From an uncultured Bacteroidia bacterium (GTDB taxonomy: Bacteria; Bacteroidota; Bacteroidia; Bacteroidales; UBA932), in assembly GCA_902782225.1 (NCBI GenBank), contig CACZMF010000002.1, positions 153,549-217,548 on the forward strand: a DNA stretch of 64,000 bases. The letters are read 5' to 3'. Shown one piece after another: positions 53,159 through 62,302 of this stretch (the first letter of the stretch is position 1; the number at the start of each line of letters is the position of its first letter). Both the position numbers and the translations under genes were made by a program. Under the pieces are notes generated by a model. It ran no database searches and was not told the DNA's origin. It saw only the letters and a program-made list of their open reading frames with translations.

Positions 53159-53947
53159 TTATTCCTCCTCTGCGTTAGGTGTTGTTTCTGAGGCGTGCTC
53201 TTCCAGCATGTGGAAGAATGCGCCTATTCCGAGACTCTTCTCATAAGCCTTGAACCAGACGTTCAGAGCCTCATTCAGGCCTTTGGAAGTCATAGTGGCG
53301 CCGGAGATGGCATCCACTGCGTTGGCCGCACCGGTGGCTTCGGCGTTTTTCTCGAGCCGGAAGGCGGGGGTATCGCCCCATTCGACCGTCTTGCCGACGA
53401 ATTTCTCGCGGAACCAGGGCTCGTCCTTGATCTTGGCTCCGAGGCCCGGAGTCTCACCTTCGTGGTCGAAATAGGCGCCGGCGATGGTGCGGCAGTCGGG
53501 CTCGAGGGCAATGTAGCCCCAGACGGGCCCCCAGAGGCCGGCTCCGTAGACCGGAATCACGACCTTGCCGCCCTTGAAGATATAGACGGGAAGAGTGGCT
53601 TCGCCGCCGGCCTTGATGGCCTTGTTCTGCGGCTTGAGCTTGTCCACGAGCTGGATGTTGTCCTTGGCGGTGCCGAGCTCTCCGTTCTTTTCGCCGTCAA
53701 GGCCTATGGTGTAGGCCTCTTCGATGTTGTCGGCGTAGAGCTGGAGGATGTCGGCGTTCCCCGTGGCGTAGAGTTCTTCCGTGGGCTTGATGCCGGCCGC
53801 GGACATCATCTGCCTCAGCGTTTCCGCCTTGGCGTTTGCGTCCTGTGCGGGACCAAGCTTGGCTGCCACGAAGGCCAGAACGGCTGCAACTATCACCACG
53901 ACTATCGAGGTGTAGATGACTGTATAGACGTTGTTGTTGGTGTTCAT
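53159..53947 (-). CDS. nqrC: Na+-translocating NADH:quinone reductase subunit C
   Basis: A 262-residue subunit with a single N-terminal membrane helix (about 10-30) and a periplasmic FMN-binding domain. The covalent FMN site is the Thr in AISGATMTSKGLN (SGATxTS) near residue 220. Length is normal. Three bases lie between nqrB and nqrC. The C-terminal tail after the FMN domain is Glu-rich. Confidence 0.95.
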   Translation of the reverse strand: MNTNNNVYTVIYTSIVVVIVAAVLAFVAAKLGPAQDANAKAETLRQMMSAAGIKPTEELYATGNADILQLYADNIEEAYTIGLDGEKNGELGTAKDNIQLVDKLKPQNKAIKAGGEATLPVYIFKGGKVVIPVYGAGLWGPVWGYIALEPDCRTIAGAYFDHEGETPGLGAKIKDEPWFREKFVGKTVEWGDTPAFRLEKNAEATGAANAVDAISGATMTSKGLNEALNVWFKAYEKSLGIGAFFHMLEEHASETTPNAEEE

Positions 53948-53950
53948 GGC

Positions 53951-55069
53951 TTATGCGGCTTTGAATTTACGTTCCCTGCGGTTGATATGGACGCTCACCA
54001 CGCAGTGGTCGATGAGCGGCGCGACGGTGTTGCAGAACAGGATGGCGAGCATCATTCCTTCGGCGTAGCCGGGGTTGACGAGGCGCACCGTGATGCAGAG
54101 CATGCCCACGAGCACGCCGAATATCCACTTGCCGCATTCAGTCTGGCAGGAGGTCACGGGGTCGGTCGCCATGAAGACGGTACCGAAGGCGAAGCCGCCG
54201 TAGAGAAGCTGCATGTAGAAGGGGATGTCGGTGAGGCCGGCCAGGTTGCCGAGCCAGCCCACGAGCAGCGCGCCGGCGATGCTGCCGCACATGATCTTCC
54301 AGCTTGCGATGCCCGTCCAGAGGAGCAGGATGGCGCCGAGCAGGATGGCTATCACGGAAGTCTCTCCCACGGAACCGGGGACGGTGCCGATGAAGAGATC
54401 CCAGAAGCCTGTGCCGTACTGGGCGGTTGCGCCGTCGAGGGCGAGGGGAGTGGCGCCGGTGAAGGCGTCTGCCACTGCGGTCTCACCCTTCTTGAAGGCG
54501 ATCCAGCACTCGGAACCGGACATGTAGTTGGGGTAGGAGAAGAAGAGGAACGCGCGGGTCAGCAGGGCGGGATTCCAGATGTTCATGCCGGTGCCGCCGA
54601 ACACTTCCTTGCCGAAGATGACGGCGAAGGCGACGGCCAGGGCAAGCATCCACAGGGGGATGTCCACCGGGACGATAAGGGGAATGAAGAAACCGCTGAC
54701 GAGGTAGCCCTCGCTCACTTCTTCGCCACGTATCTGGCTGGAAGCGAATTCGATACCGAGACCTACGATGTAGGACACAAGGTACAGGGGAAGGACGCGC
54801 AGGAAGCCGAACCAGAAGTACTCGAGGATGTGCACTCCGGTCTGGCCCATCGCAAGTCCGTGCTGGTAGCCCACGTTCCACATGCCGAAGAGGGCTGCGG
54901 GAGCGGCGGCTATCACCACCAGTATGAGAAGGCGCTTGAGATCTATCGCATCACGCACGTGTGAGCCTTTGAGGGTCACTGTGCCGGGCACGTGGAGGAA
55001 TGTCTCAAAAGCATCGACGGTGCTGTGTAGCCAGTAAAGCTTGCCGCCTTTTTCGAAAATCTTGTTCAT
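53951..55069 (-). CDS. nqrB: Na+-translocating NADH:quinone reductase subunit B
   Basis: A 372-residue multi-helix membrane subunit that forms part of the Na+ path and binds FMN and riboflavin. The FMN attachment region is DAFTGATPLALDG (Thr in the GAT motif) near residue 215. It starts MNKIFEKGGKLYWLHSTVDA, with the usual long N-terminal amphipathic part. It lies five bases after nqrA. Confidence 0.95.
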   Translation of the reverse strand: MNKIFEKGGKLYWLHSTVDAFETFLHVPGTVTLKGSHVRDAIDLKRLLILVVIAAAPAALFGMWNVGYQHGLAMGQTGVHILEYFWFGFLRVLPLYLVSYIVGLGIEFASSQIRGEEVSEGYLVSGFFIPLIVPVDIPLWMLALAVAFAVIFGKEVFGGTGMNIWNPALLTRAFLFFSYPNYMSGSECWIAFKKGETAVADAFTGATPLALDGATAQYGTGFWDLFIGTVPGSVGETSVIAILLGAILLLWTGIASWKIMCGSIAGALLVGWLGNLAGLTDIPFYMQLLYGGFAFGTVFMATDPVTSCQTECGKWIFGVLVGMLCITVRLVNPGYAEGMMLAILFCNTVAPLIDHCVVSVHINRRERKFKAA

Positions 55070-55074
55070 ATCTT

Positions 55075-56403
55075 TTAAGCCATTTCTTTGAGCATCAGGT
55101 CAATGCCCTTTGCGATTATGTCCTGGATGTAGATCTTGCTGGGATCCACGAACTCGCAGGTGGCGAGGTCCTCGGGGAGGACTTCGTAGATTCCGAACTT
55201 TTCCATCTTGTCTATCTCGCCGGCAAGGCAGGCCTTGGTAAGGTACACGGGATAGATGTCCATGGGGAGCACCTTGGCGTAGTAGCCGTCGTTCATCAGG
55301 AACGGACGGGGACCGCCGTGGAGGTTGGTGTCCATGTCGTATTTGCGCCAGGGCATGAGCCAGCTGAAGTAGCTGTGGTCGGTGCTGAACTGGCGGAAGC
55401 GGATGGGACGTATCCAGCCGAGGAGCTCCTTGTCGTAGCCTTCGCGGATGATGGTCACCTGGTCGGTGTCGCGGCCGAGATAGCCGTCCTTGCCCACCGG
55501 GATGCCGCTGAGGACGTCGCCGCTGATGATGCGGAGCTCGTCTTCGGTGTTGCCCCAGAAGGCGATGAAGTTCTTCATCGGGGTGCCGGGAAGGGCTTCC
55601 ACATAGGAAGGACAGATGGCTGCGGGGCCGCCGACCGCCACTTTGCGGCGCATGTTGAGGCGTCCGGTGGCGAAGAGCCTGCCGATTATGGCGAGCCCTG
55701 CGAGGGACACGGTCCACACGGTCTCACCCTTCATGATGGGGCTGATGTGGCTGATCTGCACGCCCACGTTGCCGGCGGGGTGCTTGCCCTTGAAGGTGTG
55801 GAGGGTGCAGCCGGTCAGCCTGCAGAATGCGCTGTCTTTGCGGGAACCGTCGAGGGACACGTGGACGGGGGCAAGGGTGGCGAGCGCGTCTATGCCCTTC
55901 TGGATGTTCTGCACTTCACCGCCGAGAGTGAACTCGGTGTCGGCAGCAAGGGGTGCGGTGCTGAAGGCGGAAATGAAAATTCCCTTCGGGGTGAGTGCCG
56001 GATCGGCCAGCACGCCGTAGGGGCGTTGTACCAGCAGGGACCAGAGGCCGCTCTGCATCAATGCGGTCTTGACGTCGGAGGTGTCGAACTGGACGTACTC
56101 CTGGCAGTCATCGACCTCGATAAGGACGGCGAGCAGTTTGCGTTTCTCGCCACGGACGATCTCCTTCACGGTGCCGCTTGCGGGCGCTGTGAGCAGGATT
56201 TCGGGATTCTTCTTGTCGGCAATAACGGGAGATCCGCAGAGCACGCGGTCTCCTTCCTTGACCAGGAGCCTGGGAAGCAGGCCCTTGATTCCGTCGGGCT
56301 GTACGGCCACCACGGAAGGCTGCATCGATTTGCTGACAACAAGTTCCGCGCACCCGCTAACGGGGATGTCCAGACCTTTTTTCAAAACGATGTTGTTAGA
56401 CAT
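55075..56403 (-). CDS. nqrA: Na+-translocating NADH:quinone reductase subunit A
   Basis: A 442-residue cytosolic subunit, first gene of the nqrABCDEF operon. It begins MSNNIVLKKGLDIPVSGCA and contains the conserved VKEGDRVLCGSPV, APASGTVKEIVRGEKRK and HVSLDGSRKDSAFCRL-type segments. NqrA takes part in quinone binding. The complex pumps Na+ out and feeds quinol-linked respiration, for example fumarate reduction in anaerobes. A TATCTTCG sequence at 56439-56446 on this strand, one base off the -7 consensus, may be its promoter, divergent from uvrD. Confidence 0.95.
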   Translation of the reverse strand: MSNNIVLKKGLDIPVSGCAELVVSKSMQPSVVAVQPDGIKGLLPRLLVKEGDRVLCGSPVIADKKNPEILLTAPASGTVKEIVRGEKRKLLAVLIEVDDCQEYVQFDTSDVKTALMQSGLWSLLVQRPYGVLADPALTPKGIFISAFSTAPLAADTEFTLGGEVQNIQKGIDALATLAPVHVSLDGSRKDSAFCRLTGCTLHTFKGKHPAGNVGVQISHISPIMKGETVWTVSLAGLAIIGRLFATGRLNMRRKVAVGGPAAICPSYVEALPGTPMKNFIAFWGNTEDELRIISGDVLSGIPVGKDGYLGRDTDQVTIIREGYDKELLGWIRPIRFRQFSTDHSYFSWLMPWRKYDMDTNLHGGPRPFLMNDGYYAKVLPMDIYPVYLTKACLAGEIDKMEKFGIYEVLPEDLATCEFVDPSKIYIQDIIAKGIDLMLKEMA

Positions 56404-56474
56404 TTTTATATCGATATAATAATTTGCAAAAAGCGTTGCGAAGATACCACTTTTTTTTGTATTTTCGCGTCATT

Positions 56475-58901
56475 ATGGAGAACAATGTGCGTGTAATTTT
56501 GGACGGACTGAACGAGGAGCAGGAGAAGGCGGTCCGGTGTGTAGATGGTCCTGTGTTGATAGTGGCGGGTGCCGGTTCGGGCAAAACCCGCGTTCTGACA
56601 AGCCGAGTTGCTTATTTGCTTGCCCTCGGGGCGGATCCTTCGCGTATCCTTGCCCTGACCTTCACAAAGAAGGCGGCGGGGGAGATGAAGGAAAGGATAG
56701 CCCGTATGGTCGGAAACTGGAAGGCGCGCCGCGTCGTGATGGGCACCTTCCACTCCATTTTCGTGCGCTTCCTGCGGGAGTATGCCGGCAGTCTAGGCTA
56801 TCCCGAAAGTTTCACCATATACGACCAGAGCGACTCCACGGCTGCCGTAAAGACCGTGATTAAGGAGCTCGGGCTCGACGATTCGGTCTACAAGCCCAGG
56901 GATGTGCTGTCCCGGATTTCCAACGCCAAGAACTATCTCGTGACTCCAAGGGCCTACCGCGAAGACCGCAACACCCAGATTGCGGACGCGCACGCCAAAA
57001 AGCCGCGTATCGCAGACATATACGACCTCTACCAGGCCCGCCTCAAGCAGTCGGGAGTGATGGATTTCGACGACATACTCGTCAATATGAACATCCTCCT
57101 GCGCGACAATCAGGAGGCCCTGGATGCCATAGCTGCCCGCTTCACCCACATAATGGTGGACGAGTACCAGGACACCAACTACGCCCAGTACCTGATCATC
57201 CGCAAGCTGGCCGCAAAGCACCACAACATCTGCGTGGTGGGCGACGATTCCCAGTCCATCTACGCCTTCCGCGGCGCCCAGATACAGAACATCCTGAATT
57301 TCAAGCAGGACTACAAGGACTGCAAGGTGTTTCGCCTGGAGCGCAACTACCGCAGCACCAGCACCATAGTGGATGCCGCCAACTCCCTGATTGAGCACAA
57401 CACCGGCCGCATCCCCAAGCACTGCTATGCCGACGGTCCCGAAGGCGAGAAGATCCACGTCCTGAAGACCTGGTCCGAGCAGGACGAAGCGGTCGACATA
57501 GTGTCTGCCATCCAGGACCGTGTCCGGAAGGACGGCGCCCAGTACCAGGACTTTGCCATACTCTACCGCACCAACGCCCAGTCGCGCCCGCTCGAAGAGC
57601 AGCTGCGCCGGCGCAACATCCCATACATCGTGTATTCCGGCCATTCTTTCTTCGACCGCGCCGAGGTCAAGGACCTGATGGCCTATTTCAAGCTGGTGGT
57701 GAACCCTATGGACGACGAGTCGTTCAAGAGGGTGGTAAACACCCCGGCCCGAGGCATAGGCGACACCAGCATCCGGGCCCTCGAAGAGGCGGCGCGCTCG
57801 GGGCAGACCTCCCTTTTCAGGGCGGCCTTCTCCGACGGCCTCGAAGCCTTCGGCCTCCGCAATGCCGGAATCCAGAAGATTCGCTCCTTCTGCCTGATGA
57901 TAGATCTTCTCAACCAGAAGTTCAGGCAGACCGACGCCTTTGAGCTGGCCACGGAGATTGCCGACAAAAGCGGCATCCTGGCGTTCTACAAGGCAGACAT
58001 GTCCATCGAAGGGCAGTCCCGGCTCGCCAATGTGGAGGAGCTTGTGAACTCCGTTGCATCGTTCGTCGAGGAGCGGGAGGAAGAGGCCGAGGGTGCGGAG
58101 GCCACCTTCACGCTGGATGATTATCTTGAGAACGTGTCGCTGCTGAGCAGCGTGGATATGGAGGATGACGAAGACACCAACAACAAGGTGGCGCTTATGA
58201 CAGTCCACTCGGCCAAGGGTCTGGAGTTCCCATATGTGTTCGTGGCGGGAATGGAGGACAATCTGTTCCCGAGCCAGAATATGTTGCTGTCCCTGAAGGA
58301 TATAGAGGAGGAGCGGCGGCTCTTCTACGTGGCCGTGACACGCGCCGGGAAAGTGGTGACCCTGTCTTTTGCCGGCACCCGCATGCGCAACGGCCGCCAC
58401 GAGTCCAACGCGCCGTCGCGCTTCCTCAAGGAGATAGATCCCAAGTATCTCGACCGGCCCCTGGATTCCGATGATTTCTCTTCCGAGGGCAATGCTACGG
58501 GGTGGTCAGGTTTTGGCAGCCCGAGGGGTGGTATTAACCGGACTGGCGGCTTTGGCGTATTTGGCAGCGGCAGCCGGGACAGGGGTGTCTCTCCGACGGG
58601 CGTGGCCGCCCGTGGCCTCGTGAACGGGAGGGGCCCAGCTTCGCTGGGAGGGATGAGCGCGAAGCGCGAACCCGTTCGGAGAGACACCCCTGTCTCGGCT
58701 GCAGCCCCCGTGGATCCTAATTTCATCCCGCTGCCGATGACGGAATTCAAGCCCGGAATGCGCATAGAACACAACCGCTTCGGCTTTGGAGAGATTCTGG
58801 AAATCACCGGCAAGGTCCCCGAACTCAAGGCCCGGGTGCGCTTCGACACCCTCGGAGAGAAGCTGCTGCTTCTCAAATACGCCAAGATGCGCCGCGGGTG
58901 A
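56475..58901 (+). CDS. UvrD/PcrA-type DNA helicase carrying an in-frame palindromic insert
   Basis: An 808-residue SF1A helicase. Walker A is VAGAGSGKTRVL (about residue 32), motif II is MVDEYQDTNYAQY, motif III VVGDDSQSIYAFRGA, motif IV RLERNYRST, motif V LMTVHSAKGLEF, motif VI LFYVAVTRAGK. It unwinds DNA in repair and replication. The C-terminus has the PcrA-type Tudor-like domain (FKPGMRIEHNRFGFGEI). Residues about 699-743, in the linker before it, come from the palindromic element at 58571-58701; the neighbouring linker is Gly-rich. The ATG at 56475 is preferred. A TATTTTCG sequence at 56459-56466 may be its -7 box. Confidence 0.93.
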   Translation: MENNVRVILDGLNEEQEKAVRCVDGPVLIVAGAGSGKTRVLTSRVAYLLALGADPSRILALTFTKKAAGEMKERIARMVGNWKARRVVMGTFHSIFVRFLREYAGSLGYPESFTIYDQSDSTAAVKTVIKELGLDDSVYKPRDVLSRISNAKNYLVTPRAYREDRNTQIADAHAKKPRIADIYDLYQARLKQSGVMDFDDILVNMNILLRDNQEALDAIAARFTHIMVDEYQDTNYAQYLIIRKLAAKHHNICVVGDDSQSIYAFRGAQIQNILNFKQDYKDCKVFRLERNYRSTSTIVDAANSLIEHNTGRIPKHCYADGPEGEKIHVLKTWSEQDEAVDIVSAIQDRVRKDGAQYQDFAILYRTNAQSRPLEEQLRRRNIPYIVYSGHSFFDRAEVKDLMAYFKLVVNPMDDESFKRVVNTPARGIGDTSIRALEEAARSGQTSLFRAAFSDGLEAFGLRNAGIQKIRSFCLMIDLLNQKFRQTDAFELATEIADKSGILAFYKADMSIEGQSRLANVEELVNSVASFVEEREEEAEGAEATFTLDDYLENVSLLSSVDMEDDEDTNNKVALMTVHSAKGLEFPYVFVAGMEDNLFPSQNMLLSLKDIEEERRLFYVAVTRAGKVVTLSFAGTRMRNGRHESNAPSRFLKEIDPKYLDRPLDSDDFSSEGNATGWSGFGSPRGGINRTGGFGVFGSGSRDRGVSPTGVAARGLVNGRGPASLGGMSAKREPVRRDTPVSAAAPVDPNFIPLPMTEFKPGMRIEHNRFGFGEILEITGKVPELKARVRFDTLGEKLLLLKYAKMRRG
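58571..58701 (+). repeat. palindromic structured element, copy 2 (inside uvrD)
   Basis: A long inverted repeat, 58571-58600 and 58671-58701 (30 and 31 bases, one mismatch and one extra base), encloses a 70-base core. The core reads GTGGCCGCCC-G-TGGCC, then TGAACGGGAGGGG, a CCCAGC-TTC-GCTGGG hairpin, GGGAGGGA, and a GCGC-GAA-GCGC hairpin. The same order of blocks occurs in ygiQ at 21238-21309. The flanking repeats are unrelated to those of copy 1. Here it is translated in frame in the UvrD linker. Confidence 0.82.
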
Positions 58902-58905
58902 TCCG

Positions 58906-60177
58906 CTACAGCCAGTCGCTCATAATGCCGAACAGGGCCTGCTTGAAACGCTCCCCTGCATCCCATGAATCTACCATGGCCTGGTCGGCCACCTTGCAGC
59001 CCTCCTGCTCCCCGGCGAGGTATTCCTTATGTGCCGTGGCGGTGGGGGCGTCATAGATCAGGACGTTGATTTCATTGAGACTCTGCAGGCTAAGCCTGTC
59101 GAGGTTGGAAGAACCGATGCAGGTGATGTAGTCGTCGCACACAAAGGTCTTGCTGTGGACGAATGGGGGCTTACGGTAAATGACTGTGATACCGTATTTT
59201 ACAAGTTCTCTTACGCTTCGCCTGTAGGCGGGGTCGAAAGTGGACAGGTCTATGGCTTCAGGCACCATTATGCGGACGTCCACCCCTCTTTCCGCCGCCG
59301 CCTTCATCGCCTTGACGACAGGGCGCGACGGCAGCAGGTAAGGGGTCTCGAACCATACATATTTCCTGGCGTGGGAAAGCAGCCAGGTGATGGTCTCCTC
59401 CATCATATATGCCGGCTCGTCGTGGCCGTCTGGAACGACCTGGAGGATCTTGCCTCCGGCGGAAGTGCCTCCTGCAGATGCCGGGGTGAAATCGACTGTC
59501 TCGGCTTTCCCGGAAGACAGTTTGTTCCAGTCGTCCAGGAAAACGGCCCGCAGGCTCTGCACGGCCGGCCCGGTGATGCGCATATGCGTGTCTCCCCAGT
59601 CAGCCATGCTTCCCTGCGCCAGGTTCATCCCTCCAGTGTAGGCTATCCTGTTGTCTATCACGTTGATTTTGCGGTGGTTGCGCCAGGACAGGCGGGTGAA
59701 GGTGAAATCCGGGAGCAGGAGATGGGCGTGGTAGCGTATGTCTATCCCGGTCTGCGGAAGCCTGGAGTAGAAGCCGGTAAATAAAGGCTTGCCGTCAAGA
59801 AAGTTGTCGCCATAATTACCGAGGGTATCGTGGATATAGCGGACGGCAACTCCTCTTTTTGCCTTCCTGTCCAGGGTGTCGCGCACCCTTTTTCCGCAGG
59901 GGTCGTCTCCGAGAATGAACACTTCCAGCTCTATGGTGCTGGAAGCGGCATCGAAATCCTTGAACAGCAGCTCAGTGTAGCGCTCCCCGGAATGTATGAT
60001 CTCAAATGCGTTGCCGTCCGTGGGCACTGCGGCTGGATATACGGCCAGCTTGCGCGCAAGATTCCGGTAATACGGCTCTATCGCAGCGGTGGCGTCCTTG
60101 GGGTACGAAGACGTCAGGCTGTCAGACGGTGCAGCCAGAAGAACGGCTCCTGCGGCGATGGATAATAGAAGATGCAT
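58906..60177 (-). CDS. phospholipase D / cardiolipin synthase-type protein
   Basis: A 423-residue exported or membrane-anchored protein with signal peptide (MHLLLSIAAGAVLLAA). Two HKD motifs are present: NHRKINVIDNRIAYTGGMN (about residue 175) and VHSKTFVCDDYITCIGSSN (about residue 345), each with His, Lys and Asp. Cardiolipin synthases of the ClsA/B type and other PLD enzymes share this pattern; lacking the usual two N-terminal membrane helices, it could instead be a periplasmic phospholipase. The ATG at 60177 fits the signal. It ends four bases after the uvrD stop (convergent). Confidence 0.84.
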   Translation of the reverse strand: MHLLLSIAAGAVLLAAPSDSLTSSYPKDATAAIEPYYRNLARKLAVYPAAVPTDGNAFEIIHSGERYTELLFKDFDAASSTIELEVFILGDDPCGKRVRDTLDRKAKRGVAVRYIHDTLGNYGDNFLDGKPLFTGFYSRLPQTGIDIRYHAHLLLPDFTFTRLSWRNHRKINVIDNRIAYTGGMNLAQGSMADWGDTHMRITGPAVQSLRAVFLDDWNKLSSGKAETVDFTPASAGGTSAGGKILQVVPDGHDEPAYMMEETITWLLSHARKYVWFETPYLLPSRPVVKAMKAAAERGVDVRIMVPEAIDLSTFDPAYRRSVRELVKYGITVIYRKPPFVHSKTFVCDDYITCIGSSNLDRLSLQSLNEINVLIYDAPTATAHKEYLAGEQEGCKVADQAMVDSWDAGERFKQALFGIMSDWL

Positions 60178-60246
60178 ACGTTGATTCCGCAACCAGACTG
60201 CAATATAGTAAAAAATACTTATCTTGCGCTGGTTATCACGTTTAGT

Positions 60247-60783
60247 ATGAAGAAATTCCTTTCCGTCGTAGCGTTGCTCCTCCTGTGCCTGCTGGGTTAT
60301 GCCCAGGAAACGGCGCCGCAGGAAGACCTGACGCTCCGTTCGGGAAAGCGCATCAAGCCGGCGCTGCGGGCGGTGCTGCCGGCATATTTCGGAGCATCTG
60401 CCCTGGCGGACGCGCCTCTGGCCGGCAATACCGGGTTCTGCTTCGGCGTGGAAGCCCTGGGCGTGCGTTTCTCCAGCAGGCTTAGTCCCCTCGAGGCCAA
60501 TCTTGGCCTGCGACTGGACGGAATGAATCTCGGTGCCGGCCGGCGTTGCTTCCATCTGGGACTGCCTTTGAGGGCTGTGTATGAATTTCCCGGCAGGGCA
60601 AAACTGTTTGCCGGGGTGTCGGCCAGTGTGCGCCTCGGCTCGAATGCTGCCTGTCCCGTTTTCGTGGCAGACGCTGAATGCGGGGTGTCGTTTTACGGCT
60701 ACGGCCTTCGATTCGGCTACACACTGACCCCGGCATGGGGCGGCGAGAGGGCGATTTCCCTCGGGCTCGTGATCGGAATCTGA
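60247..60783 (+). CDS. small outer-membrane beta-barrel-like protein
   Basis: A 178-residue protein with signal peptide (MKKFLSVVALLLLCLLGYAQ). The mature part is Gly-rich with alternating hydrophobic strands (VRFSSRLSPLEANLGLRLDG, LFAGVSASVRLGSN, LRFGYTLTPAWGG), which suggests an eight-stranded barrel. I do not recognise a family. It is divergent from the PLD-type gene and convergent with the thioesterase gene. Confidence 0.62.
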   Translation: MKKFLSVVALLLLCLLGYAQETAPQEDLTLRSGKRIKPALRAVLPAYFGASALADAPLAGNTGFCFGVEALGVRFSSRLSPLEANLGLRLDGMNLGAGRRCFHLGLPLRAVYEFPGRAKLFAGVSASVRLGSNAACPVFVADAECGVSFYGYGLRFGYTLTPAWGGERAISLGLVIGI

Positions 60784-60784
60784 C

Positions 60785-61531
60785 CTACCCTCCGAAGACT
60801 ATTTTGCAGACGAAGCTCTGGGTGCCGTTGCAGATGCCTTCTACGTACCATGCGCCGTCGGGACCCTGGGCCCTTATGAGCTCCACTTTTCCGCCCAGCC
60901 GGACTTCGTGGATATAGTTGAGGCTGAGGTCGCTCACGGCCTGCGTGGTGGTGATTTCTGCGGGCAGGCAGTCCATCGCCCAGTGGGGATATTTGCCGTT
61001 GTTGGCGTGGCGGTTGTAGTCCAGGTCGGACCAGGCCACAATGTGGAATCCGGCATCCTCTTTCGGGCAGTCGTCAGGGAATACGATCTTGGCCGGATCC
61101 GTGTCCATAGTCCTTTCGGGGCATTGCGGGTCGGGAGAAAGAAGGTCGTTTATCCTCTCCGGCCTGGCGATGCTCCGGGTCTCAAGGTCCATCAGTGCCC
61201 ACGAACTGGTGGCGTTGATGATGGCGTTTCCGTCTTTGTCAATCATGCGGTAGTCCCTCGTGCTGATGGGCCCGTGGATGCCGCTGTGCCATGTCTGGAG
61301 GACGACCTTTTCCGCCATTAGCGGCAGCCTGTCGAAATGGATGGCGTTGCGCAGCAGGATCCAGCACAGGCCGCGCGCATTCAGCACGGGATCGGGGATG
61401 CCGAGCTGGGCAGAGCCGCGCACGGCCAGTTCCTGGGCGATGTCGAAGAATGATGAGGCACGAAGCCTGTGGTTGCAGTCTATGAAATATCCGGGAATAA
61501 CGTAATCTTCCTGATACTTATCTGGCATCAT
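60785..61531 (-). CDS. acyl-ACP thioesterase (FatA/FatB-like)
   Basis: A 248-residue double hot-dog protein of the FatA/FatB family. GLCWILLRNAIHFDRLP is in the first hot dog; the second contains the catalytic DLDYNRHANNGKYPHW (Asn/His) segment. It hydrolyses acyl-ACP to free fatty acid in the cytosol. The start at 61531 lies within the last 14 bases of the Nif3-like gene (ATG at 61528 is an alternative), so the two are coupled. Confidence 0.9.
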   Translation of the reverse strand: MMPDKYQEDYVIPGYFIDCNHRLRASSFFDIAQELAVRGSAQLGIPDPVLNARGLCWILLRNAIHFDRLPLMAEKVVLQTWHSGIHGPISTRDYRMIDKDGNAIINATSSWALMDLETRSIARPERINDLLSPDPQCPERTMDTDPAKIVFPDDCPKEDAGFHIVAWSDLDYNRHANNGKYPHWAMDCLPAEITTTQAVSDLSLNYIHEVRLGGKVELIRAQGPDGAWYVEGICNGTQSFVCKIVFGG

Positions 61532-62300
61532 AGCAAATTGGATTGGTGTTTAGGGAAGTTCTGACGATGGCGAGTCCGGGACAGGACGCTGTAAGATGTT
61601 GGCAAATAAGGTCTATTGTGGAGGCTTCGCTCTGGTAGTGGCCGAGTTCGGCCAGGAGCATGCCGTCGTTTTCGAAGTAGTCGTGGTAGTGGAATTCGCC
61701 GGTGACGAAGCAGTCTGCGCCTTTGCGGATGGCTTCGCGCATGAGGAAGGCGCCGGCGCCTCCGCACAGGGCCACAGTCCTGACCGCCCTGCCGCTGCAT
61801 TCGGAGTGCCTGAGGCATTCCACGTTGAAAACTGTCTGGAGGCGCTTAAGGAACTCTCTGTCGCTTTCGGGCTGCGGCAGGGTGCCGACAAGGCCCGATC
61901 CGGCGTCTGCCCCGGCTTTAGGAAGCAGCCACTTAAGGTCTTTCAGGCCAATTAGTTCCGCCATTTTATGGTTCACCCCGCCGGGGGCGTTGTCCAGGCT
62001 TGTGTGGGCAGAATAAATGGCGATCCCCTTCGCGAGTGCTTCCACCACGCAGCGCTGCTGGTATGTGGAGTCGCCCACCTGGCTGAGCGCCTTGAAAATG
62101 AGCGGATGGTGGGAAACTATCATCCCGCAGCCCATTCCGGCGGCCTCTGCGACAACGGATTCCGTGACGTCCAGGCACACCAGCACTTTGCTGACGTCTG
62201 AACAGGGGAAACCGACCTGCAGCCCGGAGTTGTCCCACTCGTCCTGGATCGCGGGCGGGGCGAGCTGCTCTATCACGTTTACGATATCTCTTACTTTCAT
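61518..62300 (-). CDS. Nif3-like dinuclear metal-centre protein
   Basis: A 260-residue member of the Nif3/YbgI family. Metal ligands: VSHHPLIF (two His), YSAHTSLDNAPGGVN (Asp), and FHYHDYFEND (His, Glu) near the C-terminus. Some homologues are called GTP cyclohydrolase 1 type 2, but the activity of the family is not settled. Short version without the central PII-like insert. The ATG at 62300 (MKVRD) fits; an upstream TTG is possible. It lies two bases after the stop of the BPL_N lipoprotein and overlaps the thioesterase start by 14 bases. Confidence 0.9.
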   Translation of the reverse strand: MKVRDIVNVIEQLAPPAIQDEWDNSGLQVGFPCSDVSKVLVCLDVTESVVAEAAGMGCGMIVSHHPLIFKALSQVGDSTYQQRCVVEALAKGIAIYSAHTSLDNAPGGVNHKMAELIGLKDLKWLLPKAGADAGSGLVGTLPQPESDREFLKRLQTVFNVECLRHSECSGRAVRTVALCGGAGAFLMREAIRKGADCFVTGEFHYHDYFENDGMLLAELGHYQSEASTIDLICQHLTASCPGLAIVRTSLNTNPICYDAR

Positions 62301-62302
62301 GA

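Noticed and set aside
60178-60555. Upstream extension of the PLD-type gene
   Set aside because: It overlaps the divergent barrel-protein gene and lacks coding character; the signal peptide starts at 60177.
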